From: Acidaminobacter sp.
GTDB lineage: Bacteria; Bacillota_A; Clostridia; Peptostreptococcales; Acidaminobacteraceae
Assembly: GCA_009881125.1 (NCBI GenBank)
Contig: WXFH01000016.1
Coordinates: forward strand, 1-64,000
Reading direction: 5' to 3'
Length of the DNA stretch: 64,000 nucleotides
Made by a program: the position numbers and the translations under genes
The notes under the pieces: model-generated
What the model was told of the DNA's origin: nothing
The model's input: only the letters and a program-made list of their open reading frames with translations
Databases searched by the model: none
In this document: positions 53,848-62,316 of the stretch, piece by piece
Position numbering within the stretch: the stretch's first letter is position 1
How the letters are laid out: the number at the start of each line of letters is the position of its first letter

Positions 53848-55068
53848 CTAAACCTCAATAAGCCCGCGCTGCTGAGCCAGAGCGCTTGCGGCCGCTTCAA
53901 GGGCTTGATCAAGCAATTCGACTCTTGGCCCGCCGCCTTGCGCCACAGCGGGATTACCGCCGCCTCGTCCTTCCAGGAGCGCGATTGCGGGCTTGAAGAC
54001 CTCTCGGATGTCCAGCTTTGGAAGGTTGTCGCCCCTGGCGCAGAGAAGCTGCGCCTGGCTGCCGTCACTGCCCGTGCTTGCCAGGATAACGACCGCGCCT
54101 GGCAAGGCTTTCAGCACGCCTGCGGATAAGACGCGAAGATCAGACATATCTTTACCCTGCAGGACCCGGATGAGTTGTTGTTCGCCGGAATGCTCAATGT
54201 CAGAGACCAGACGCTCGGTTTCAAACTCCAGCAGTGCGGATTTTGCCTGCCGGAGTTCTTTTTCAAGCTTCGACTGGTTGGACAGCAGCTTTTCGACACC
54301 TTTGACAACGTCGGAAACCGGCGTGGCGAGGCTTTGACTCAGCTGAGTCAGTGCCGCATTTTTCCTCAGCATATCTCTGATTGCCCGTTCACCGGCGACA
54401 AATTCGACGCGGGTACCGGCTTTATAGTTCTCATATCGTGTGATCATAAGGCAGCCTATGGCGGCTGTCGTGTCAGGGTGGGTACCGCCGCAAGGGGAGT
54501 AGTCCAGATCCCCGATCCTGATCACACGAATGTTGTCCTCTACTTTTGGAATTTTTCTAAGGGGCAGACTTTGAAGCGTCGCCTCATCAGGATAAAGCGC
54601 TTCTATTGAGAGGGCTGCCCTGATGGCGTCGTTGGCTATGAAGACTGCGCGTTCCAGCACTTCCTGATCGACCTTCTTGTCGAGATCTATGGAAGTATAG
54701 GACTCACTCATATGGAAGCCAATTGTGGCAGCCTCACAGAGCTCCAGAAGACAGGCGGACAGGAGATGCTGTGCGGCGTGCTGCTGGGTATGGTCCGCGC
54801 GCCGTTCGGGGTCAACGCTGGCCTTCGCAGGTCCGGATGACAATGCTTTGTCGACGATATGCAGCACCTCTTTGTCCGGGCTGGTCACGACATTGATGAC
54901 GACCGCGTCGCCAATGCGGCCTGTGTCACCGGGCTGGCCGCCCCCCTCGGGATAAAAGGGAGTTTGGTCCAGAATTATAGCAAACCCTTCCGGGTGTGGA
55001 TCGCACTTCATGATCTGGACATCACATGCCAGGCAATTTGGGTCTTCCAAATAGATGAGACGTGTCAT
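53848..55068 (-). CDS. AlaX-type alanyl-tRNA editing protein with DHHA1-like tail
   Basis: 406 residues. Free-standing editing protein that removes Ser or Gly from mischarged tRNA-Ala. The editing domain has the HxxxH zinc motif HTQQHAAQHLL (about 93-103) and SPCGGTHPDT (about 190-199), the AlaRS C-x3-H-like site. A coiled coil lies at about 240-285. The C-terminal DHHA1-like part ends near GGRGGGNPAVAQGGG. The catalytic aminoacylation domain is absent, so it is the long AlaX form and not AlaRS. ATG at 55068 follows GAAGGAG on the - strand. Confidence 0.88.
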   Translation of the reverse strand: MTRLIYLEDPNCLACDVQIMKCDPHPEGFAIILDQTPFYPEGGGQPGDTGRIGDAVVINVVTSPDKEVLHIVDKALSSGPAKASVDPERRADHTQQHAAQHLLSACLLELCEAATIGFHMSESYTSIDLDKKVDQEVLERAVFIANDAIRAALSIEALYPDEATLQSLPLRKIPKVEDNIRVIRIGDLDYSPCGGTHPDTTAAIGCLMITRYENYKAGTRVEFVAGERAIRDMLRKNAALTQLSQSLATPVSDVVKGVEKLLSNQSKLEKELRQAKSALLEFETERLVSDIEHSGEQQLIRVLQGKDMSDLRVLSAGVLKALPGAVVILASTGSDGSQAQLLCARGDNLPKLDIREVFKPAIALLEGRGGGNPAVAQGGGPRVELLDQALEAAASALAQQRGLIEV

Positions 55069-55122
55069 TTAAACAGTCACTCCTTCGTTAATTTAAATTA
55101 GTGGGGTAATGTTCTATGGGGG

Positions 55123-55150
55123 GCTGGGGAAAAGTCACCATCGGCTAAAA
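55123..55150 (-). repeat. dispersed repeat copy (GCCGATGGT core, - orientation)
   Basis: Reading the - strand: TTTTAGCCGATGGT, GA, CTTTTCCCCAGCCC. It is the inverted counterpart of 52646-52678 and shares its core with the arms at 2092-2150. Confidence 0.5.
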
Positions 55151-55177
55151 GCACTGGCTTTGACTGAGGGCATATCA

Positions 55178-55206
55178 TGGACAATTTTCCTGTTAAAGAC
55201 TATAAT
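55178..55206 (+). promoter_or_regulatory. promoter of the gene at 55254
   Basis: TGGACA (55178-55183), 17-nt spacer, TATAAT (55201-55206), 48 nt before the start codon. Confidence 0.65.
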
Positions 55207-55253
55207 ATCATAGAATTCACCGTTTAAGGCAATCTGAAAGTGAGGGCAAAATA

Positions 55254-56156
55254 ATGCAGACTAATTTAGCCGTGTGGCAGGACTGGCGCGAGGCGACAGA
55301 GGCGCTCCTGTTTTACAGTATGGAACCGCAATTTGCTGAAATCATTGTGAAGGCGGACAAAGCGTATCGCGGGGAAGAGGATCAGGATACGCACGCTGAC
55401 CAATTTGAGAGTTATCTTTTATATGATTACAGAGTCGACGGTTTGAGCTTTGCGGACCGGTATGCCGCGGCGGATCGTCCATTCTCGGGATTTTTCAAGG
55501 CCATTGCACACAATTATTTCAGCGGCTTTGAGGTCATGCGCCATGATGCCCATGTTTTTCTCAAGGATGTTTTTACCAAGCGAGACTTTAAACTGCTGAA
55601 TCCTGAAGTTCTGGAGGGGGAGAGCTTTCTGGTCGGGCGAGCTATTGGTTTTGCCGATGGTTACATTCTGGCCCCCGACTTCGAACTCTACACCAAGGAA
55701 ACCATGGAAGCCTTTAAAAGGGCAATTCTGGAACGTCACGCCGCTGAGAGACAGAACGAAGCGCTCGAAACCTTCCTGGAAAACAATGCGCTGCTCATGA
55801 TGCGGTATCTGGATATTCTGGAAACCATCATGGAAGCGGAGCAGTCTGAGGAAGAAACTTATCTGGTGCACCAGTCGACCTATCTGCATCAGAACTCTGT
55901 GAAGATCAGGGAAGTCCTGGAAGCCTCACCGGACTGTGAAATTGCCCTTGATGAACCTGAGGATCTCATTTTCAGGCTGATGTATGAAGGCGATATTATG
56001 GCGGAGATCGTCCTGATGAAAAACAAGGTGGTTTTGGAATGCGTGGAGGAAACCGCTCTCAGCCGGTCCAGAAAGTGGTTTGAAGCTCAGCTGGGTGAAC
56101 TGGTCGTTCACTTTGCGGATGAGGTGCTGACGCTGGATGATTTGCTCGAATCTTAG
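55254..56156 (+). CDS. protein of unknown function
   Basis: 300 residues, acidic and mostly helical, no membrane segment and no signal peptide. I do not recognise a family. Visible points: an aromatic-rich N-terminal half (about 1-140) with YLLYDYRVDG and FLVGRAIGFADGYIL, then a long Glu-rich helical region (about 140-205), and a C-terminal beta/alpha part ending LTLDDLLES. ATG 55254 lies after GTGAGGG. It has its own promoter and is followed, 126 nt later, by an orphan DNA methyltransferase gene; whether the two are linked is not known. Confidence 0.7.
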   Translation: MQTNLAVWQDWREATEALLFYSMEPQFAEIIVKADKAYRGEEDQDTHADQFESYLLYDYRVDGLSFADRYAAADRPFSGFFKAIAHNYFSGFEVMRHDAHVFLKDVFTKRDFKLLNPEVLEGESFLVGRAIGFADGYILAPDFELYTKETMEAFKRAILERHAAERQNEALETFLENNALLMMRYLDILETIMEAEQSEEETYLVHQSTYLHQNSVKIREVLEASPDCEIALDEPEDLIFRLMYEGDIMAEIVLMKNKVVLECVEETALSRSRKWFEAQLGELVVHFADEVLTLDDLLES

Positions 56157-56282
56157 TTCTAGCTAAGTCCAGGCGAACTGAAGGTGATTGGAAGCTTGCG
56201 GGCGAAAGCTGGACTGTGGTTTGACCGCTGGACTGAGCAGTAAGGTAATAGAGACTATTGACAGGTGACGGGGGTGAACCGC

Positions 56283-58184
56283 ATGGAAAGTAAATTAAGA
56301 GCCGTCTATGCATCCATGGGGGGCCTCGATCAGGCAATGCACCAGCGGCACAGGGATCAAACCGGCAGCTTTTATACGCCTTTTGAGGTGGCAAGTGAAA
56401 CTGTCCTTATAGCAGCAGTACGTAGGCTGTGCTGCGTTTTCAGCGCTGATCCGGATGAGGTGAGGCGCTGTCTTGAAAAGCCGGGATCAGACCCGCAGCG
56501 GTCAGAGCAGTATTTTGAAGCCATGCATACCTGGCATGTGGTGGATCCCGCCGGCGGAGATGGTGTCTTTGCCATTGCCTGGCTGAGTCTTCTTGAAACT
56601 TTATGCCGCAGCCTCGAAAAGGACCCACAGCTTTTGGCTAAAGCCGCAGAGAGGGTCCATCTCTTCGATCTCCAGCCCGAGCCGGTGGCGCACTATAAAG
56701 ACATGGTGGCGTCATACTTCAAGCTGGACCGGGAGAAGCTTGGAAGTTACACCGGCAATGTCCTGGATACGGCATCTCTGCTTCAAGGTCCTCCGGTGGC
56801 TGAAGTTCTGGCACTCGGCGGCTATGATCTCGTTGTGGGCAATCCGCCTTATATTGGCGAAAAGAATCATAAAGACTTGTTTGATGAAGCGAAGCGGTAT
56901 CCCTTTGGGGCGGCGCATTATGAAAAAAATATGGACTTCTTCTATTATTTCATTCATTTGGGTATGGCACTCCTGGCAGAAGGCGGGATCTTGGGCTTCA
57001 TCACGACGGGGTATTTTTTCACTGCAGATGGCGCATCTGGGCTCAGAACGGCTATGTCTCAAAATGGCAGTTTTGTGGATCTGGCTCGTTTTGAAGGCGG
57101 TTCTCTCTTCAAGGACGCAGCAGGACAGAGTAACGTGATCTTCCATTACAGACGTGGCGTTCAGGAACGCTGCCGTTACGTGGAAGTTCCTGCCAAGCCA
57201 AAGACACTGGACGTCACAGAGCGCTGGCGACAGTCTTCTTCTGTGATCTGGCTGAATCGGAGTCAAATTGTCAGTCGCTTTGGTAACTTTTACTTTTCCA
57301 TGCACCCCGGTGAGCCCCTCGCCATAGAAGAAATGGAAGCAGCGTGCAGCAAGACCTTTGGGGACGTCTTTCAAGTCCGCCAGGGAATTGTCAGCGGCTT
57401 CGACCGGGCGCCGGATGAGGGCGTCTTTGTCCTCACGCCTGAAGAAGCTCTATCCCTGGAGATTGAAGAAGCTCTGCTGGTGCCTTTTTATAAGAATAGT
57501 CAAGTCAAGCGCGGCAAAGTTGATTTGGAAGCTCGTTTCGTCCTGCTGTACATTCCTCAGGAAATTGAGGAATTTGAAACGCGTTATCCCAATGCTTATA
57601 GGCATCTAAGCCGTTTTAGGGGCAAACTTTCAAAGCGGAGGGAAGTCGTAAATGGGGTCCGCCCTTGGTATGCTCTCCAGTGGCCCAGGACAGCCACGCT
57701 GTTTGAAGGACCCAAAATTGTGGCGCCCCACAGAGCCCTCAACAATGCCTTTGCTTATACGGATCAGCCATTTTATGGAAGTGCGGACCTTTATTATTTG
57801 ACGCCTTTAGTTGGGTTAGAAGAGGTTAAACCGGACAAACAGATTAGCAACAGCGGCTTAAGCCAGGAGGACCTGCTTGCGGTGAGCCTCATTCTGATCA
57901 CAGAGGTCTATGAATTCTGGCTCAGTGTCAGAGGAAAGCGCAAGGGAGATGTTCTTGAACTGTATGCAACCCCCCTCAGACAAATGCCGCTTCCGCCTCT
58001 GGAAGGTTGCGACGCGTCCTATTTGAGGTTGAAAACTTTGGCAGTGGACCATTACCGGCGTTTTGGGCACCTCTGTAATGAAGACTTGAGAGCGGAAGCA
58101 AGTGGCGTGGTCTTCGACTGGCTTGGTTTATCAGAGGTTGCCAGGAACACGATTAAAGATTATTTTGAAGCGAAACGAACGTAA
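56283..58184 (+). CDS. Eco57I-type N6-adenine DNA methyltransferase (orphan)
   Basis: 633 residues. The SAM-binding motif I is DPAGGDGVF at about 84-92 and the catalytic motif IV is NPPY at about 186-189 (GGYDLVVGNPPYIGE). The N-terminal QTGSFYTPFEVASE is typical of gamma-type adenine methylases. The C-terminal half (about 340-600) looks like a TaqI/Eco57I target-recognition domain. No PD-(D/E)XK nuclease motif is evident at the N-terminus, so it is either a solitary methylase or its nuclease partner is unrecognised. ATG 56283 is 7 nt after GGGGGTG; GTG starts at 56265 and 56274 are alternatives. Confidence 0.85.
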   Translation: MESKLRAVYASMGGLDQAMHQRHRDQTGSFYTPFEVASETVLIAAVRRLCCVFSADPDEVRRCLEKPGSDPQRSEQYFEAMHTWHVVDPAGGDGVFAIAWLSLLETLCRSLEKDPQLLAKAAERVHLFDLQPEPVAHYKDMVASYFKLDREKLGSYTGNVLDTASLLQGPPVAEVLALGGYDLVVGNPPYIGEKNHKDLFDEAKRYPFGAAHYEKNMDFFYYFIHLGMALLAEGGILGFITTGYFFTADGASGLRTAMSQNGSFVDLARFEGGSLFKDAAGQSNVIFHYRRGVQERCRYVEVPAKPKTLDVTERWRQSSSVIWLNRSQIVSRFGNFYFSMHPGEPLAIEEMEAACSKTFGDVFQVRQGIVSGFDRAPDEGVFVLTPEEALSLEIEEALLVPFYKNSQVKRGKVDLEARFVLLYIPQEIEEFETRYPNAYRHLSRFRGKLSKRREVVNGVRPWYALQWPRTATLFEGPKIVAPHRALNNAFAYTDQPFYGSADLYYLTPLVGLEEVKPDKQISNSGLSQEDLLAVSLILITEVYEFWLSVRGKRKGDVLELYATPLRQMPLPPLEGCDASYLRLKTLAVDHYRRFGHLCNEDLRAEASGVVFDWLGLSEVARNTIKDYFEAKRT

Positions 58185-58210
58185 ACCAATGCAGAAACGG
58201 AGGGTACACA

Positions 58211-58939
58211 ATGAATAGAGCGATTGGCATTTTTGCGCATCCTGATGATGAGGCAATTATAATTGGAGGCACCTTGATTCAACTGGCTGAGATGGGTTGG
58301 GAGACCCATTTGATCTGCGCGACTAAAGGCGAGGCGAGTACAGCATATGACCGAGACTATGTGAAAAAGGAAGATTTGGGTCCGGTCAGAGAGCAGGAGC
58401 TGCTCAGAGCGGCGGAGCTTATGGGTGTTGCGAAAGTTCATTTTCTCGACTATATGGACGCGACTTTGGTGGATCAGGACGAGATCGAAGCCGTTGAAAA
58501 ACTGGCCGCTCATCTGAACGCCCTGCAGCCTGAATTGATCTACACCTTTGAAGTCAACGGCATCTCACATCATCCAGATCACAAGACGGTTCACCGATGG
58601 ATGATGAAACTTCTCCATGAGGGTAAACTCAATTACGCGCCGCAGGCGGTTTATCTGGCCACAGTGGACAACAGGGCAGGGCGGCTCAAAAATGGGCTTC
58701 TTATGGGCAGTCCAATTGAAGAGATCACAACCATCATTGATATTGAGCGGGTTGCGGATCAAAAGGCAAAAGCGATTCTTGCACACAGGACTCAAATGAA
58801 AATGTTGATCAACAATGGACTGATTGTGGATGGTGCGCTGCAGCGAAATCATAGGCATGAGTACTTCATTAAACTGGATGGGTCTGGACAACCGGTTCAA
58901 TTGAAGGAGAAGGAGACACAGCTTCCGGCAACTCGCTGA
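58211..58939 (+). CDS. LmbE/PIG-L family deacetylase
   Basis: 242 residues. Zinc-dependent N-deacetylase fold. The AHPDDEAIIIGG motif (about 9-20) supplies His, Asp and Asp, and HHPDHKTVH (about 118-126) the third metal ligand. Relatives act on N-acetylglucosamine conjugates such as bacillithiol or mycothiol precursors; no other thiol-synthesis gene is nearby, so the substrate is open. ATG 58211 follows ACGGAGGG. It lies 26 nt after the methyltransferase stop and may share its transcript. Confidence 0.87.
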   Translation: MNRAIGIFAHPDDEAIIIGGTLIQLAEMGWETHLICATKGEASTAYDRDYVKKEDLGPVREQELLRAAELMGVAKVHFLDYMDATLVDQDEIEAVEKLAAHLNALQPELIYTFEVNGISHHPDHKTVHRWMMKLLHEGKLNYAPQAVYLATVDNRAGRLKNGLLMGSPIEEITTIIDIERVADQKAKAILAHRTQMKMLINNGLIVDGALQRNHRHEYFIKLDGSGQPVQLKEKETQLPATR

Positions 58940-59009
58940 TTGCATAGTTGTGATCGATACGGTGTTAAAGCGGGTACCAGTGTTGCGATACAATTTTCGT
59001 TAAATTGTG

Positions 59010-59039
59010 TTGATCCTGTATTGTTTGGAGTGTTATAAT
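59010..59039 (+). promoter_or_regulatory. promoter of the ECF transporter S-component gene
   Basis: TTGATC (59010-59015), 18-nt spacer, TATAAT (59034-59039) with upstream TG, so also an extended -10. Transcription should begin near 59046. Confidence 0.75.
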
Positions 59040-59045
59040 CCACCT

Positions 59046-59083
59046 TGTACCCTACCGGAACAATTACTAAAAGGTAGGGCACA
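59046..59083 (+). promoter_or_regulatory. 5' leader hairpin before the S-component gene
   Basis: TGT-A-CCCTACC (59046-59056) pairs with GGTAGGG-C-ACA (59073-59083), one A/C mismatch, around a 16-nt A-rich loop. It starts at the predicted transcript 5' end and stops 9 nt before the ribosome site. Vitamin transporters are often riboswitch-controlled, but this does not match a class I know; it may only protect the 5' end. Confidence 0.4.
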
Positions 59084-59107
59084 GTCAACGTGAGGGAGGA
59101 ACGACAC

Positions 59108-59668
59108 TTGAAAAAACTATCTACTAAAACCGTGGTTCTGATAGGTCTGCTGGCAGCGTTGGTAGCGATTGGTACCCTGCTGATCCAGATTCCAATTCCA
59201 AAAGGTTATATCCATATTGGAGACAGCCTTGTTTACCTGAGTGGCATTGTACTCGGTCCGGTCTATGGCGCGTTTGCAGCGGGCATAGGCTCCATGATTG
59301 CTGATTTCCTGAGCGGCTACACCATTTATGCGCCTGCGACGCTGTTGATTAAGGCGCTGGACGCTTTTTTGGCGGGTTGGATCTTCAAGGCTTTTTATCA
59401 TAGAGGACAGTCGCTGGCCCGCTTGACCGGTGCATACATTGTCGCGTTTATTGCCGGCGGCGTCTGCATGATTGGCGGATATCTGGTTTATGAATATTTT
59501 CTTTACGGCTTTGCCCAAGCTGTGGCTGGTGTGCCCTACAACATGACGCAGGCTATCGGCGGCGGCATTGTTGGTTATCCGCTGTTGATCGCATTTAAGA
59601 AGGCAAATCTTTTGAAGCCTTTGAACCTGGATGAAATTGACACGTATTCGGACAAAGACAGAAAGTAA
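59108..59668 (+). CDS. ECF transporter S component (substrate-binding membrane subunit)
   Basis: 186 residues with about six membrane helices. S components bind a vitamin or precursor and pair with the shared EcfAAT energy module. The motif IPIPKGYIHIGDSLVYLSGIV (GYIHxGD and L-x-G near 25-45) and the LGPVYGAFAAGIGSMIADFLSGY helix (about 47-69) place it in the COG4720-type group; the ligand could be a thiamin or B6 precursor but is not fixed. TTG 59108 is used since GAGGGAGG directly precedes it; the frame is open to GTG 59090. No ecfA/T genes are nearby. Confidence 0.86.
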   Translation: MKKLSTKTVVLIGLLAALVAIGTLLIQIPIPKGYIHIGDSLVYLSGIVLGPVYGAFAAGIGSMIADFLSGYTIYAPATLLIKALDAFLAGWIFKAFYHRGQSLARLTGAYIVAFIAGGVCMIGGYLVYEYFLYGFAQAVAGVPYNMTQAIGGGIVGYPLLIAFKKANLLKPLNLDEIDTYSDKDRK

Positions 59669-59692
59669 GCTGTGTGTGTTTTATAGAGGAAG

Positions 59693-59725
59693 GGAGCTGG
59701 CCCTGTGGGGTTCGGCTCCTTTTTA
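59693..59725 (+). terminator. intrinsic terminator after the S-component gene
   Basis: GGAGC (59693-59697) and GCTCC (59715-59719) with inner GCCC/GGGG pairing, followed by TTTTT. Confidence 0.6.
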
Positions 59726-59757
59726 TGTGGCTGGTTATGGCGTGTGATTGTAACAAA

Positions 59758-59827
59758 AATATTACCGTCCGCGTCCCCAACTTCAGGGTGGGGACAATAG
59801 GCCACAAGCCGCGCGGACGGTAATATT
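59758..59827. repeat. nested palindromic element of 70 bp
   Basis: Perfect 16-nt outer arms at 59758-59773 and 59812-59827. Inside, GTCCCCA (59773-59779) and TGGGGAC (59789-59795) form a second hairpin with an ACTTCAG-type loop and then CAATAG. The inner loop and tail resemble the orphan hairpin at 5989-6010. It may be a small mobile palindrome related to IS200/IS605 ends. It lies between the S-component terminator and the comEC promoter. Confidence 0.6.
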
Positions 59828-59863
59828 AAAATTGTTAAACTATGTATTTATTTTCTCGAGAGA

Positions 59864-59892
59864 TTGACACTATTTTACATTAAATGTAATAA
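59864..59892 (+). promoter_or_regulatory. comEC promoter with palindromic operator in the spacer
   Basis: TTGACA (59864-59869), 17-nt spacer, TAATAA (59887-59892). The perfect palindrome TTACATT-A-AATGTAA (59875-59889) fills the spacer and enters the -10 box, the layout of a repressor site. The regulator is unknown. Confidence 0.65.
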
Positions 59893-59931
59893 TAGTATTG
59901 TACGATATCAATCTTTTGAGGAGAAGTGACT

Positions 59932-62226
59932 ATGCGCCGTCCTTCAATCATAGCCTGGGTCGGGCTTGCAATTGGAATTACAGCGGCTTCGGGGCGCTTG
60001 GAGATTTGGCTTGCCGCTTTGATTGCGATGGGCTTTGCGTGGATTGCTTCGGAAAGCGGCAGACCTAAGGCTTTAATTCTTGTGCTCCTTATGTTTACGT
60101 TTGGTTATAGTCCCATGTTGAACCGTCAAACTATACCCAGGATGGAAATGCCGCTTCGTGTTGTGGCAGTCGGTTATGTTGACCGGTACAGCGCGTTGAG
60201 CGAAGAAAAGTTGGTTTTTCATGTCGTTGGGCATTTAAGCAGTGACGAATCAGAGCAAGGACAGGAGGTCATCCGGCTTCCGGAAACCTTTGCTGCTGTG
60301 TTTAAACCGCTGGAACAGATGAAGATTGGCGGATATTACCGACTGACTATGACGCTGAACTCTGCGTCGCTGCCCAGAAATCCGGGGATGTTCAATTACA
60401 GGCAGTTTCTGGATTCGAGAGGCATTGCCTATCAAGGGGAAGTGGTGGGCGCAGAGGCTCTGGATCACAGCCCCCACAGGGTCGCTTCGTTTAGGGAAAA
60501 GGTGCGGCAGCGGATCCTGGATGTCCTGCTGAACCGGCTAGGCGCAGAGGAAGGGCAGCTGGCAGCAGCCATGATTCTTGGAGATACGGCAGATTTGGAT
60601 CCGGAACTTCTGGAAATTTACAGACAAACTGGGACAGCACACATTCTTGCAGTATCCGGTCTTCATTTTGGTATCTTGTTTACAGGTGCTGAAATACTGC
60701 TGGAACGGACCAAACTGCCTTATATTTTGAGAAAATTGAGTCTCGTTGTGCTGCTGCTGCTTTTTCTTGGACTTGTTGGACTTCGCAGTTCAGCCATGCG
60801 GGCAGCAGGCATGCTGATCCTGGCGGGTGGGCTTCAGACCTTAGGGAGACAGTATGACCGGTTGAGTGGGCTGGCACTGACGGGAATGGGGATACTCGTG
60901 TTTCGTCCCGTACTGCTCTTTGATGTGGGCTATCAGATGTCCATGGCCGCTGTATTTGGTATTGCGGTGGTGCTGCCTGTGCTGGCCAAACCGGACCGGA
61001 AAGGGAATCCTGTCAAAGGCTTCCTCAACGCTTTGGCACTGAGTTTCTCGGTACTCGTCGCCACTGCGCTGCCCGCGGCATGGCATTTCAATACGCTGTC
61101 GCTGATTTCAGTCATTGTCAATTTGCCCGTCGTTTTTCTCACTGGGTTGGCTTTACCGCTGGCTTTCTTGACCCTTCCGCTGTCACCGCTTCCGGTGCTG
61201 CCGGCGCTGACTGGATGGATGTCAAGTCAGGGGCTGCGGCTGATTGAGGCGGTGGTTCGTTTCGCAGAAGGTATGACTGCGCATCCGTCAATCCCGGCTG
61301 CGACACCCGGTGTGTTTAAGAGTGCGGGTGTTGCGGCTATTCTGATTGTGTTGGCTATGAGAAAGTCACGCCGAGAGTTCTTTGACTATGGTAGGGTCAG
61401 AATATTGGGATCCATAGGTTTATTAGCTTTGATTCTCTTTGGGCTGCCATTTGAAGCTTGGCTGCAGCCGGTGGACAGGATTCGTTTCTTTGATGTTGGC
61501 CAGGGAGATGCAGCACTGATACAGACGCGGGCAGGTGAGAACATTTTAATTGATTCGGGTGACGGCAGGGCGTTTAGGGAGATGGATCAACTGCTGCTTA
61601 AATCCGGCGTCTCTACCTTATCCCTTATGGTGCTGACGCATCCCCACATGGACCATATAGGGGGCGCGGAGGCTGTGCTTGAACGTCTGAAAGTGGGCAG
61701 CCTGGTCCTTTCCGGAGCCGTCCGGCCGGAGTCTTATGGCAGTTTGACAGAGGTCGCGTCACGTAGAGGCGTCGAGATCTTCTACGTCCACACCGGTGAC
61801 CGGATAGGACTCAAGGGTAGTCACCTTGAGGTGTTGTCTCCGCCGGAAGACGCAGTGGACATGGGAGCCAACGAAGCCTCAATTGTCATGACCTATGTCA
61901 CCGGCGAACTGTCTTTTCTGTTTACAGGAGATATCACTGCAAGGCAGGAGTATGCTATAATAGATAGGATTCCTTCGCTGAAAACCATATTGAAAGTGGC
62001 GCATCACGGTTCAAAGACTTCAAGCTCGGAGGCTTTCATTTCAGCGCTGAAGCCCGGGATGGCTGTGATCTCGGTGGGCAGGAACAGTTTTGGCCACCCT
62101 GGCAGGATCACCCTTGATACCCTGTTTGAAAACAAGTTTATCACCTACAGGACAGACCTCAGCGGCTGTATTGAGGTGAAAACGGATGGGGAATCCGTTT
62201 GGTCCAGGCAGTGGCTGAAAAATTAA
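59932..62226 (+). CDS. comEC: ComEC/Rec2 DNA-uptake channel protein
   Basis: 764 residues. Forms the membrane channel for single-stranded DNA during transformation. Two N-terminal hydrophobic segments lead to an external OB-like region (about 65-165). The competence domain has about eight membrane helices (about 205-500), including the HILAVSGLHFGIL signature. A C-terminal metallo-beta-lactamase-like domain (about 515-760) has FDVGQGDAALIQ and THPHMDHIGGAE, as in DNA-degrading ComEC forms. ATG 59932 follows TGAGGAGAAG; a GTG lies two codons earlier. Its promoter has an embedded palindrome. Confidence 0.95.
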   Translation: MRRPSIIAWVGLAIGITAASGRLEIWLAALIAMGFAWIASESGRPKALILVLLMFTFGYSPMLNRQTIPRMEMPLRVVAVGYVDRYSALSEEKLVFHVVGHLSSDESEQGQEVIRLPETFAAVFKPLEQMKIGGYYRLTMTLNSASLPRNPGMFNYRQFLDSRGIAYQGEVVGAEALDHSPHRVASFREKVRQRILDVLLNRLGAEEGQLAAAMILGDTADLDPELLEIYRQTGTAHILAVSGLHFGILFTGAEILLERTKLPYILRKLSLVVLLLLFLGLVGLRSSAMRAAGMLILAGGLQTLGRQYDRLSGLALTGMGILVFRPVLLFDVGYQMSMAAVFGIAVVLPVLAKPDRKGNPVKGFLNALALSFSVLVATALPAAWHFNTLSLISVIVNLPVVFLTGLALPLAFLTLPLSPLPVLPALTGWMSSQGLRLIEAVVRFAEGMTAHPSIPAATPGVFKSAGVAAILIVLAMRKSRREFFDYGRVRILGSIGLLALILFGLPFEAWLQPVDRIRFFDVGQGDAALIQTRAGENILIDSGDGRAFREMDQLLLKSGVSTLSLMVLTHPHMDHIGGAEAVLERLKVGSLVLSGAVRPESYGSLTEVASRRGVEIFYVHTGDRIGLKGSHLEVLSPPEDAVDMGANEASIVMTYVTGELSFLFTGDITARQEYAIIDRIPSLKTILKVAHHGSKTSSSEAFISALKPGMAVISVGRNSFGHPGRITLDTLFENKFITYRTDLSGCIEVKTDGESVWSRQWLKN

Positions 62227-62316
62227 TTTTGACAGGATAAGATTTAAGACACAAAGTCGCAGCCTATTGCTGCTATTTGGTAAAATTCGAGATGGCGTAA
62301 AGTGTGAGGTGTTCAT

